Below, piece after piece: positions 48,462 to 59,068 of a stretch of DNA of 64,000 nt. Each line of letters starts with the position of its first letter. Position 1 is the stretch's first letter. The DNA is from Rhodosporidiobolus odoratus. Lineage: Eukaryota; Basidiomycota; Microbotryomycetes; Sporidiobolales; Sporidiobolaceae. The DNA lies in the NCBI GenBank assembly GCA_034387635.1, contig JAOANU010000003.1:1550001-1614000 (forward strand), given 5' to 3'. The notes beneath the pieces are model-generated. The model worked only from the letters and a program-made list of their open reading frames with translations. It did not search any database and was not told the origin of the DNA. The position numbers and the translations under genes are program-made.

Positions 48462-49615
48462 ATGTCCGCCTCGTACCGTAACCCGCTACCCGAGGCTCTC
48501 TCCGCCCTTCCGCCCCTGAACGACGAAGCAAGGGGGCCGGACGGGAAATCGCTTGTGAACCCTCCTCGACCTGAGGGACAAGACCGCAGTGTGTGGTACG
48601 ACAGCTACCCAGAAGAGCTCGACGAGAGCAACAATGCATTCGAGTTCGTCGTTCCATTTCTCGCAAGAGGAATGAGCTGATGTCGCGCTTCGTCTCGATC
48701 TCACTCTTCCTACCGCCGCTGTATGCTTGCTGCGTCCACCTGTCCTTCGCTACCTCATCACCTCTGCAGCTTCCACATATACTACGCGTCGACTGCTCAG
48801 AGGGAGCATGGCAGAAAGCTGCACGAGCGGATTCGACGCGAGTTCCCCGAATTGCGGGTGTATCGATTCTGGGAGCAGCCAGTTGGTGCGCTTCCTATTC
48901 CTTTGCCCAGCATCCTTTCTTCGGACTGTTCGGGTTCATAGAATCACCTTTTTAAAACACGGGCTAAATGGTCTCGTTCGTACAGGACCGCATCCGGTAC
49001 CGATGTTCGAGGTGCGCTTTTCTCCCTTGCCTGCCTGTGATCGGCATGACTTGCTCACTCGACACTCGTTAACAGGTCAATGTCCGTTGCGTTCTCCTCT
49101 GATCTCTGCCTACAGCGCGAGTCACTTGCAGGCCCTACGGGATGCTGTAAATTGATGCCCGACAAACTTGCCCGCTTCGGTCCCGCTCTGCAGACCTTCA
49201 CTCCCGCCCAGTTTGGCGCGTTCTTCGGCTTCTTGGTGGCGTACAGAGGGAATCTCAGTGTTTTGTGCGTCGCTTTATCTCTCAAAAGTGGCCCCTGGCT
49301 GGCTGCCTTCTCATGCGGTATGTAGCCGTCGCGAGGTGCCTAACAATTTCGCTGTCGTCCGATGCAGGATCCACCCTAATACAGATGACGAGCTGGCAGA
49401 CCACGTACGCGTGTCTCCCGCTCCCGCTCCGATGCTAGCGCGTTCTTACCCTTCACTGACTGTGCTTCCTTGCCGTCTCCGGTATTCCACATCTGCCCCA
49501 CACGTAGACCACTAAGGCGACCTGGATGGGGCCTCCGTATTCGCTCATCACCGATCTGTTGAAGGCAAATGCGGGCAGGGTTGCGGCGGGGCAGAAGCAG
49601 GAGGGAGAAGCATAA
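48462..49615 (+). CDS. DOPA 4,5-dioxygenase-like protein
   Basis: Member of the small DOPA extradiol dioxygenase family, originally known from basidiomycete pigment synthesis. Exons 48462-48643, 48770-48885, 48986-49011, 49076-49081, 49194-49264, 49368-49404 and 49508-49615 give 181 residues, the usual family size. Seen: FDFHIYY (first His), AQREHGRKLHERIRREFPELRVYRFWEQPVGPHPVPMFEVN with the paired HPH, TFTPAQFGAFFGFL and LIHPNTDDELADHTTKATWMG. Exon 4 is only six bases (GTCAAT), bounded by AACAG and a GTCCGT donor; including it restores MFEVNTFTPAQ. Whether the enzyme makes a pigment or has another catechol substrate is unknown; no betalain-type neighbours are present. Confidence 0.88.
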
Positions 49616-49982
49616 GAGGCGGCGCAGCCAGGAGCTTTTCTCGTGTCTCTTCGTATAAACAGTAATAGCGGACCATGTTCTCCGGTCCAGGGCGAATTTT
49701 CTTCGCTTTGTGGCTCGCTTCGTGCATTCTGCTGCGCAAGCGACCTAGCGCACAAAGAGAGTGAAGGCAGAGGGGAGAAGAAAGAGAAAGCGAGGCAGCA
49801 GCGCAGTCCGACGACCGCAAGCACGCGCACTCTATCGCGACGGGGCTGACCCGCTTTACAAGACAGCATCCCACCTCTCAAGTAGCCTCGTGCCTGCTGT
49901 CTTTCAAGCACGCGTCAGGCAACCATTCGCCTTCCTCTTTCTCATGCGTCTTTCTCTCGTCGCTTACAAGCTGCTGCCTGCT
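49616..49982. other. Intergenic, no gene seen
   Basis: 367 bases between the dioxygenase-like gene and the first DUF7918-like copy; no supported frame. Confidence 0.5.
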
Positions 49983-50791
49983 ATGACTGCTCAACACGCA
50001 CTGCCAGATTTGGAGCACCGTCTGTATGTCCTCTCGCTACTCCGCGCGACGTGCTCGCTGATCTACAACCTCGTCCTCCCGAAGTTCCTCACCCCGGAGG
50101 CGACGGCGTCTACGGGTGGGTAACTGTTGAGGGACAGCCCGCGGTACTTTTGGGCGTCGAAGAACGTGATAGCAAGACAGTGGCCTACATCGAGGCGATT
50201 GAGGGGAAGCGCTTTCTGGTGAACACGATGGATTGCCGTACGGTCCATCCCGGCACGCACGTCGTTCGCCTATTCCTAGACGGCTCGAAGTGCGTATAAT
50301 CGTTCCCTCCGTTCTTATGTCGTGATCGGCTCACGTTCGCTGCAGGGTCATCGGCGAACTCACGACTTCTCTGTGCACACCATGAGCCCGAAATTGCCGT
50401 GGCAATCCAGCTAGCCCATTCTCCGCCCCCCGTCGCGGGACCTTCCGAACCTTGCCGTTCCTCCTCCAACGAACTAGCCCAACGCTCACCTTCAGGCTTT
50501 CTCTCCGCTGATACCTCGCGCATCTCTCAACTTGAGCGCGAGCTCGAAGACCTTCGTCGCCAGGATCAAATAGCGAAACTACAAGCCGAGCTGGATGGGC
50601 TTCGCGGCAACGTCGGCGAAGGGTCCTCTTCGCAAGCTAGGGCAGTCAAGCGCGAGACGGGCACGTCGAATGAAGGTGAATTGAAGAAGGTGAAGCTGGA
50701 GGAAGGCGCTAGGGTGGAGAGGGAGAAGGAAGAACGAAAGAAATAAGGAAAGAAGCCGCTGGTCATTGATCTGTGTGATGATTCGGATTGA
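49983..50791 (+). pseudogene. DUF7918-like family, copy A, degraded
   Basis: Homologous to the intact copy at 59714-61188. It begins MTAQHALPDLEHRL with a GTATGT donor at the family's first intron position, and continues with VYGWVTVEGQPAVLLGVEE, KTVAYIEAIEGKRF and VRLFLDGSK. Breaks seen: one extra C in the run at 50092-50095 shifts the frame relative to the other copies (unless a GTCTGT donor is used instead); after the LFLDGSK exon the frame soon meets TGA (LCTP then stop); the middle block (RPF..DDDE..YWRV) is missing; and a TAA at 50744-50746 interrupts the tail just before the conserved VIDLCDDSD. A leucine-heptad stretch (ISQLERELEDLRRQDQIAKLQAEL) and a basic KKVKLEEG segment remain. 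Treat as a pseudogene or a split, strongly altered gene. Confidence 0.7.
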
Positions 50792-51506
50792 TGCATGCGG
50801 AGCAGGATGCGCAGAGCTTGAACATTGGTGCGCATGCACGTCTTCCCTTCCTATCAGACTAGCCACTGAGCTGACCCTTCTTTGCCAGCAGCATGATTTT
50901 TTCCTTTGTAACACGGGGTATGCGTCGCGGAACGAAGCGTACCTCGTCCTCCATTTCGCTTCGGCTTGCACTGGATCAATACCGACTGTACGACAGCTGC
51001 GTATAGGTTCCCGCCGCCGGCGCATTGGGAGAGAGGACTCCCGTACGGAGCGGAAAATCACGAGTCGTCCGTTTTGTGTGCTCGCTGGGCGTCACGGGTC
51101 TCGTTGTGGGGACAGCACTGCAGCGTGGCACTGCCTTCGCGAAACTAAGGGCAGCAGTAGGGTGTGGTCGAAGTTGACAAAAATGTTCGAAGTCGCAACT
51201 TGCAAATGTCCCCCTCCCGTCCGCCGCTTCCGTCCGCTCCGACGTGTGCGGAGGCTGCCTCGTCAAGCTTTCTAGCTCCTGTTCACCTTACTGTGCGGTC
51301 CTCCAGCATGCCGAGATGACCGCGGAGGGCCCACCTGCTCCGAACGCGAAGGCTCAAGAAGGCACCGGTTGTTTCTCTTCGAGCTTGCGTGCTTGCTGCT
51401 TTGTCCAGTTCAGCCACAGGATTCCTGGCCTCGCAGTTCACCCTCTTCGACGTGACTCGTAGCGCCTGACATCCTCCCTTCGGCCCCCCACCTGCTCCAC
51501 AAACCG
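50792..51506. other. Intergenic, no gene seen
   Basis: About 700 bases between copy A and the F-box gene. Frames are Cys/Arg-rich and inconsistent with coding sequence. Confidence 0.45.
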
Positions 51507-52900
51507 ATGCGACTATTCTCACCAGGCAACGCACCGGCCAGAGCCGCTCACACCGTCCCGGACAAAGATAGACGAGCTCAAACGGGAGGCGGCATCGCTG
51601 CCATTCCCCTCGACGTCCTCTGTGACATTCTCCTCGACTCGCTCCCCATTCCCGTCTCACTCAGTGGAGACCCCGTCGACGACGCCCTTCATCTCGTCCA
51701 CCGCACCACCTGTATCTCCCGACTTCGAGGCGTCTGTCAGACTTGGCGGACTCTGCTACAAGAGCCATTTTGGCGGGATGTGGCGGTCAGGGGTCCGGAA
51801 AAACTGGAAGCGCTGAGTAATTGCGCGAGGAAACGCAAGAGCGAGGTGGAGGGCGTACGAAGACTGCTATACTTGGACACCGAGCCAACACGCAGCGAGA
51901 CGCCGGAGAAGAGCGCGATGAAGGCGCTTTTGAGCGTGTGCAAAAACCTCGAGGTGTTGGTCGTTGTGGGCGGAAGCTTCCAGGTCAGCGCTCTGAGCGA
52001 GAAGAACAGTACGTCCACTCCCTTTCGTTGGAGACGCGACCGGGCCTCTCACCCTTGCTCTGCGCAGACCTCGCCTGCCTTTTCCTGCTTGACTGCATGA
52101 TCTTCGACGACATCTCGTGGTACAAGGTCGCCTTTCCTCCGACTGCCATGACTCGCCGCCCTCGCCTGTCTACGTTACGACATCTCACCCTCGACGGATG
52201 TTTCTTCGGTTGGGCAGCTGAGAAGCATCTCTTGTCCGGCCTTTCCTCAACCTCGCCTTCTTTCGCCCTGTCCTACCGCCACAACGTTCAGTTCTCCCTC
52301 TCGGCCTACACGCAGAAACCCCTCGCTGTGCCTTCCCTCACTTCCTCCGCCCCACCGGCAGCCCTACTCTCCCACCCTCTCTCTGTATTCCTCACTTCCC
52401 CAGTCCTCCTCACCACTCTGACCTCAATCTCCCTTACTCTCGACGACCACTCCTTCCCCGCATTCGACAATTCCTCCCTCTCTCAAGTTCGACAATCCCC
52501 TCTTCAAGCCATCTACCTCGACCTGAACAACCCCCCACTCGGCTCACACACCTGGAAGCAACTACACCCTACCCTCCTCGTCGAAGCCGAAGCTGAACGC
52601 TACCAACCCAGCGAACGACAAGTCCTCGTACTGGTCAAGAACCTCGTCGATCTGTTCCGGCGAGACGAACAGCGGGGCACGGCTGAAGGGCCCATCTTTC
52701 CCAGGTTGAGTAAGGTGGTTCTGCCCATCAGCTGGGGGCACGACGCCGTCTTTCAGGAGTATTCTCAGCCCGGGGCGGGGTACTACTTGCAGCAGTTGCA
52801 AGAGATGTTGGAGCTGAGGGGGGTCCAGTGGCAGGTCGAGTCGATTGAACAGGCGAGTTTGTGGGAAAAGGCGCGATTTACGTGGCGGGAAGGTGCGTAG
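51507..52900 (+). CDS. F-box protein (third in window)
   Basis: Two exons (51507-52008, 52068-52900) give 444 residues. An F-box lies at about 29-92: IAAIPLDVLCDILLDSLP, a Ser/Asp insertion, then CISRLRGVCQTWRTLLQEPFWRDV. The remainder is leucine-rich with STLRHLTLDGCFFGW and TLTSISLTLDD, suggesting an LRR-like fold, and ends with a Trp/Glu-rich helix. It shares only general architecture with the tandem pair near 12-14 kb, so it is not a recent copy. Presumed SCF adaptor; substrate unknown. Confidence 0.8.
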
Positions 52901-53161
52901 AAGCTATAGTCGTCGGGAGATCATGATGCCGCAAAACACGCTTGCCGGCACGAGTCAGCAAAAGCTGCAGAGTACACTTGCGGAAGATGAGACTGCCACA
53001 AGCTAGTCAGACGAAAGATGGACTTAGTTCCGAGAGACGCAGCAATGTTGCAGAGATGCTAATGAGGGGTCGGCTTGGAACCTGGACGGGCCATAGACGT
53101 CGGTCATGTGAAGAGGAGAGTGAGAAAGGGTAAGGGTAAGGGTGAGGAAGGGTGCACGTAC

Positions 53162-54144
53162 CGTCTACTCGCAAATTCCGAGTGGCGCTCGGCAAGGTAA
53201 TAGTCGTTCCATTCATATCCTTCGTTACCTTGACTTGGCAACCCAGTCGAGACCTGCACAGCAGGATCAGCTTTGTGTTTGCGGGCCTACCAGGGAAACA
53301 GTCGGGGGTGAAATAAGGCAAGAAGAGCTCACGTGTCGGTCAAACCGAATGCAAGGTCCAGCATGTCCTGCGGAAAGAGTAAAGAGTCAGATTCGGCTCG
53401 AGCATGGCTATGTTACGCGCTGCAGAAGAGAGAGCCCCACGGAGAGGAGGCGAAGGCGAAGGCACTTAAAGAACCAAAAAGGAGAGGAGACCACGCACAT
53501 TCTCATCATCATCCGGTTCTTCCAGCTTGTCGTAGACGTCCTCCTCCAGAATGACATGGCAAGTTGAGCAAGCCACAGACTTTTCACAGGCGGCTGTACA
53601 GGGCAATAAGGGCAAAGAGGAGACAATCAGTCCCTTTTCACCTCGCCGTAATGCCCATCTCTGATTGACACCTTACCTTCGATGTCCAGGTCATACTCCC
53701 ATGACACATCGACGATGTCGTCGCCCTCGTTGGCCTCGACCGTCGTAATCTCACCGTTTGCTCGCTTGAAATGAAGAGTGATGCTGCAGAGAACCCAATG
53801 TCAGTCAGGCACCCGGCATGATTGCGCCGTGGATCCCTCACCCTTCTCCAGCTTTTGGTCGTCCCTTTCCGCCGTGGAGTGCCGCTGCGAGTGTACAGTG
53901 AAGTTGCCGACGGAAAGAGTCAGCTTTCGAGACCGCCTTCACAGCTCATGACAAAGCACGTACAGGTGCTCGAGTGAAAGGCACGCTTAGCTAACATGGC
54001 GGCGGACGCGCATCGTGCGTCTGCGAGGCTGCCTATGGATGACTGAGGCCGGGCGATTGGGCGAGCGAAAGTCGAGACAGAAATGGGCGATCTGGACGGG
54101 GCTGAGCGTAGGGTGCTGGCAAAGGTGCGTAGAGATGCCGACAT
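53162..54144 (-). CDS. YAH1: Mitochondrial ferredoxin (adrenodoxin) YAH1, last exon unresolved
   Basis: 2Fe-2S electron carrier for iron-sulfur cluster and heme A/ubiquinone synthesis in the mitochondrial matrix. Exons 54144-53964, 53884-53842, 53783-53677, 53593-53499, 53367-53333 and 53253-53162 encode at least 184 residues. The first 60 are Ser/Arg/Ala-rich without acidic residues, a clear presequence. The cluster motif CEKSVACSTC gives C-x5-C-x2-C of the vertebrate type, with the fourth Cys in SRLGCQV. GITLHFKRANGE, VDVSWEYDLDIEGACE and ITLPSATRNLRVD complete the fold. A GTACGT donor follows RVDG at 53161, so a short terminal exon must lie between 52901 and 53150; several AG acceptors there give different tails of 14-45 residues and I cannot choose. 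Confidence 0.93.
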
Positions 54145-55643
54145 AGTGCTAGTGTTTGTCTCAAGGCAATCAAGCCGGACACGAGAGTGGAGAAGCGAGA
54201 GCTAGATGTGGAGATGCGGTAACGTTGCTGCTACAACTGCTCACTTCGCTGAGCCGTCCTTCTGGTCAACTCACCTCGACATATGGGTATCTCCCGCCGA
54301 TATGTACTTGTCCGAGCTGCATCCGCTGAGGCGACGTCGAGACCGGGGATTTCTCGTTGCGACACTGGTCGAGGGATGACATGGGTACACAGCTCGAAGT
54401 CGACGCAAACATGTGCGCGCTTGTCCATCTCATTGTACAGGACATGCCCTAACATTGCTTCGTCCAACGGTGGACGACCCATTCCTCTAACCGCGAGTCG
54501 TCGAATCGACCCTTTCTACTGGAAGCACTGCTCGCTGCTTCTGCTCGTTTCCGCCACGTGCTTACAACAGGCTCTTCGGGCTCGCAGGCGTATCCGCCAC
54601 GAGCAGGACATGATCGGGCGATCCTGCCAAACGCCTTCCTTTCTTATACTCCTTTTTTACTCTTCAGCTCGCCTCACTGTCTCTTGCTTTGCCGGAAGCA
54701 GGGCCGACATGCTACGAAAACCGCCGACTGCTGAAGCCTCAAGCAACCATTTGTGGGGCTGCAAGTCTTCGACTCTGTGTGCCGTCGTCGCCAATGCAGC
54801 GTCCTCGCTTCCGACTTGTATTCGACTCATATTGCACGAGCGAGTCGAGCACAACACTCTACGCTTCGCCACCGTCGTCGGCTTCCATGAAGCGTCGATC
54901 CAACGAACAGCACGCTGTAGCCCATTCCCCCTCCGCCCGACATCATTCTTTTTTGACAAGCGACGTTCCCCTCCATTCCACTCTCTTCTTGGCGCGGTTC
55001 CGGAGCGCAACAGCGGTTACGTCGCTCCGATTCTTCACCTTCACGTGCCTGCTCCAACCTAAAACCGATATCCCTTCCCTGACCTCGACCATCGACTGAC
55101 CTTTGCAGCCGGATTCGAGGAAGTCGAGGTCGACGGAAGCTGAGGTAGAGCATGAGCTTCTGGGCGCTCTGCTATCACCGATTTCGGGATCGCTACAGCT
55201 GGACGTTCAGGGGCAATCGGTGAAACCGGTGAAAAGGGGAATGCAGCCGCGACAGCGGAAGAAAGCCCAAGGAGGTGAGACAGGCGGACTCCGGCGTTGC
55301 TAGAAGTGGGCGTCTCCTGAGGCGATCCGGAGCTCCCTATTCAGTGTGGAGCTTCGCTGTTGAGTGCAGGAAGCAGCCAAGCAGAGCAAGCCTTTTTGAT
55401 CTGAAATGAGAAGGTCAAAGGCGAGGCAGAGGACATTGAGTCCTTCCCAGACTGCCTGCCGGACTAGTTGTACTCGAGTCGCAGAGCTCAAAGTCACACA
55501 GCTGACTCAAATGGGGATTACTGGATACGCTGGTGGAAATTGCCAAAATCGAGCGCTGTAAGAGAGGAGGAAAGCTTGCAGCTGCGTAACAAACGGACCG
55601 AGCCTTGCGCAGACAGAGCCACACTGCAAGATCCAATTTTCGC
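54145..55643. other. 1.5 kb with no supported gene
   Basis: The longest open frame (plus strand, 54283-55062) has the composition of chance frames. A possible two-exon plus-strand model using an acceptor TTTGCAG near 55105 is mentioned under rejected items. The left edge must contain the YAH1 promoter. Confidence 0.4.
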
Positions 55644-57336
55644 CTAATCCGAGTCGCACAGGTCAATCATCTCCGGCTTTATGCCCTTTTTCCGCCTGTC
55701 CTCCTTATCCTTTTCAATCTTCTGCTTTTCCTCCTTCTTGACTTTCTTCGCTTCCCGGGCATCCTCCTGCCTGCGAGTATCGGCATCTTCGGCTCTACCT
55801 CGGCCCTGGCCGTCTTGATGAAGCAAGCCGGGACCGCCTTCACGCCTCTCTGCCTCGCGCCGAAGTTCCGTCCTCACCATGCCGCTCGAGGGAATCGATC
55901 TCGGCGCGCAACTCCTGGGCAGTGAGGCTCTTGACTGAGCGACGGCCCCCGAGATTCCTGCTCGAAGAAGGGGGAGGTGAGCTTGAGTGGTGATCATGGC
56001 AAGGTCTGGCAGGAGGGGAGGGTTGACACCGAGTTCGGGAGAAGCTGAGGCAGTACGAGAAGCGGGCTCAGGCGAAGGTGAGGCAGAGGAAAGGGGCGTG
56101 AGAGAAGGGGAGACTAAGGATATAGCCACCGGAATCAGGACCATACGAAAAGGTTTGTAAGAAAGGTACATACCGTTGATATGGCCTTCCAGCTCGAGGA
56201 TTTCTGAATTAGTGCGCACGGGTCAGCTTGTGCGGTTTCAATGAGTTACGACTCGGAGAAGCCTACGACGGGACCTGTAACGGAACTCAACACTACGAAG
56301 GGGTTCCTAGGGCGAATCGAGAAGATCGGCGACCAGCATGTCTGCCTCGTCCACAGCCACTTCTTCGCCGTACCTGCGAGATGAAGTAAGCATATGTCAA
56401 GGGAGGCAAGCTCGAAGAGGGGAACTCACGCGATTTGGTGAGAAAGAAGCGCCTTCTTCGACGTCTCCGCTATCGGCTGAACTTCGGAGTCAGGCCACTG
56501 CTCCGTCATGGGCCGGAAACCCTTGACACGGCAGTAACATAGCTCGATACTACCCAGAGATTCGAGGAAACTTTGATCCGTGCAAGCTTCAATGTCGTTC
56601 TCGGTTATGTGGACTTTGCCGAAAATGAATGGTCGGTCGGTTGTCTGTTTGGCGCTTAAGTCAGTACTGGTCTGCCTCTCGCCACGTGCTGCGTACTCTT
56701 GAGGCGCGATAGCCGTGGTAGACGTTCAAGCGAGCATCGTCGGACAATGGCAGGCGGAAAGGTGCATCTTGAGAAGGAAGGCCGACCCGTTGGCGCTGTG
56801 GAAAAGCGCCCTTCAGCTTTGAAGGTGAGCGATCGGAAAGCGAACGTACTGTGTGCCGTCGACGTACAGATACATTTCGTACGGGTCTTTCGGCTTCTTC
56901 CGCCGCAAGTCGATCCAGTGCACTGAGAAGCGCGCGCCTTCGACAGCTTCGATGTAGCAAACCACCTTGCTGTAATCAGCTGTCACGCCGGCATGGTAGA
57001 TCTCGACCGGTTCGTCCTCGATCGTAATCCAAGCGTGAATACCTTTGGTACTCGGGAAGCAGCTGCGGGCAGGTTGTCAGCTGGCTGACTAGCAAGGTGA
57101 GGACGCTTGGCTGACGCACATGCGGTGCGATACATCAGGGATCTTCATGATTCTGTGCAGCGAGTCAAGCCGGGTGAGGCGAAGAGTGAGGAAGAAGAGG
57201 GAGAGAAAGGAGTCTCGCGCGGCCTCCGTCAGAGAGAAGCTCTCGCTTTTTCTCCGCACCTGAAAGAGCTGACGAAGAGGATAGGGTTAGTTCAATAGAG
57301 TCGCACCCGGTGCTGGAACACATTCAACAAAAACAT
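55644..57336 (-). pseudogene. DUF7918-like family, copy B, degraded
   Basis: Same exon order as the intact copy D. Recognisable: a short first exon (MFLLNVFQHR), an exon with STKGIHAWITIEDEPVEIYHAG, KVVCYIEAVEGARF and LYVDGTQ; an exon with TTDRPFIFGKVHITEN and a YCRVKGFRPM segment; one with VEFRYRS; EILELEGHIN; and a basic tail ending KPEMIDLCDSD. Breaks: the third exon is 99 bases where C and D both have 100, putting its two halves in different frames; the next exon has an in-frame TAG just before EPLRSVEFRYRS; and the coiled-coil region (SLTAQELRAEIDSLE) lies in a different frame from the sequence on either side. The first donor also looks wrong (GCGACT). Several family blocks remain intact, so decay looks recent. 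Confidence 0.72.
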
Positions 57337-57623
57337 GGGGCCGGGGGGGGGGAGACGCAAACGAAACCTCGTTTTCCTTCTCCCGCCAACTCACGGGGTG
57401 AAAGAGCCTGGGGCGCAACGCTACGCTGGCCAGAGAGCACTCGAAGTGGGACATTACATTTGCGAGGGAAAGAAGGAAGAAAGCAAGGCATGTCGAAACA
57501 AAAGCTGGGAAGGCGAAGCATCGTCAGCTTGCAGATAGTCATGAGGCAGCCGAAGAGACGCACCGATCTACCCCACCCACTCAAAGTACGCTACCAAGCG
57601 AACAGTCCGCATCTACCCCACTT

Positions 57624-59068
57624 CTACTCCGAGTCTGAGCCACACAGATCAATCACCTCCGACGGGATCCCCTTCCTCCGGTTCCTCTTCTTCCCCCTTT
57701 CAAGCCTCTCCCCTTCCTCGAGTTTGACCTTCTTACGCTCCCCAGGCGTGAGACCTGTGGCAGCGGAACTTGGGACAACCGGGGACGTGGCAGCGCCGTC
57801 TTCGCTACCCTGGAGCAAAGCGAGTTCGCGCTTGAGCTTGGCGATGCGCTCCTGGCGGTAGCGCTCTTGGTGGACTCCAGCCATCGAGCTGAAGTTTAGA
57901 TCGACGGAGGCGCTTGCGGCATGGGAGGGCGAGCGAGCCGCTGCGAGACTGGATGCGCGGCGGACTTGAGAAGGTCCCGCCTGCGTAGCTGGCGAGGTAG
58001 ACGCTGTAGGATGAGCCGGCAAGAAAGGATCGCGGGGAGAGCCGGGCGGCGAGTCTACTGCAGCTTCAGTAGTGAGCTAACGTAGGAGGAGGCCGAAGTA
58101 GGGAGACTCATCTGAGATGTACCCTTCAAGCTGCAACAATTCTGCGGAGGTTGACGAAGCGTACAGAAGGAAGTGTGAGTTCCCGCCCCAGCCGTGCGAG
58201 GACGTACATACCCTTCGAGCGGTAGCGAAACGCGACGCTGGAAAAGGCGTCTTCGGGCGTGTCAGTCCAGTCGAAGGTGATCCAGCTTTCGACCTCTTTG
58301 GCTTCGGGAGCCTTGAACCTGCCAAAGCGTGGATAAGTATGTATACAGCTAAGATACACCGATCTTACTCAGTCCGGTGAGACAAGGCGACCTTCTTCGC
58401 TCGCTCGTGAAGAGGCTCAAGGGTGGGCGTGAGCTTTTCGTTCCTCGGCTGGTTGTACTCTGCTCTTCAGAATTTGCTCGTCGGTGCACGCCTCGTCGTC
58501 CTCGTCGGTCAGCGCGAGATTGCTGAAGGCGAAGGGGCGGAGGACGGTCTGCCATTGCGAAGGATCAGGTCTGCGCAACGCAAGGCCGCCGGAGTAATGT
58601 CGCGTACCTCTGATTCGTCAAGACCGCTGAAGCAGCGATGACGGGCTTCGGACCCTTGAGGGGAAGCGTATAGGCTGTGGCCCCGCTTGTAAACTGATCC
58701 TGCCACGCTGCGCAATACCACCAGATCAGCTCCAGCTCGAGACCGCGCGTAAAGGGAGATGCCACGCACTGAGACCCATCGACATACACCTGTACGACGT
58801 GGGCATGGGCAGGGTAACCCTTCCTCATATCCGCACGATGGACCGCAAACTGCTGTCCGCTGCTCACAGCGATGTAGGCGACCGCCTTGTCGAGTAGCTC
58901 CTCCGCGCCATAGACTTCGAGCGGCGCTCCATCGACCGAGACCCAGCCGTAGACGCCATCGAGACCCAAGAAGGATCTGCGGGAGAATCGAGGTGGAGTT
59001 CAACGAATTGAGCTCACCAAGAAATGGAAGGGTGCGTACAGGCGGTGCTCTGCGTCGGGTAATTGCAT
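57624..59068 (-). pseudogene. DUF7918-like family, copy C, partly degraded
   Basis: Closest relative of copy D: the first three coding exons (59068-59040, 58976-58770, 58707-58608) have exactly the lengths of D's (29, 207, 100). It reads MQLPDAEHRL, GVYGWVSVDGAPLEVYGAEE, VVQVYVDGSQ. Exon 4 starts TVLRPFAFSNLALTDEDDEA but frame is lost around 58468, where a short stretch present in D is missing; downstream LEPLHERAKKVALSHRT is in another frame. The later donor after LEGYIS reads ATGAGT instead of GTGAGT (58111-58106), so normal splicing to the tail would fail. The tail itself (RIAKLKRELALLQG, KKVKLEEGERLERGKKR, SEVIDLCGSDSE) is intact. A functional but unusual transcript cannot be excluded. 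Confidence 0.7.

Noticed and set aside
53125..53152. GGGTAA/GGGTGA units resembling telomere repeat
   Set aside because: Only about three imperfect units in the 3' part of the ferredoxin gene; flanking genes are single-copy housekeeping, so an interstitial telomere is not supported.
54231..54482. 83-codon minus-strand frame starting MGRPPLDEAMLGHVLY upstream of YAH1
   Set aside because: It reads more protein-like than most, but I found no splice-consistent continuation and it sits where the YAH1 promoter should be.
54283..55303. Possible plus-strand spliced gene: a frame ending near 55000 joined through TTTGCAG at about 55108 to a frame that stops at 55303
   Set aside because: The acceptor looks real, but the 5' partner exon is ambiguous, no donor gives a convincing join, and the products resemble nothing. 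It should be revisited only with transcript data.
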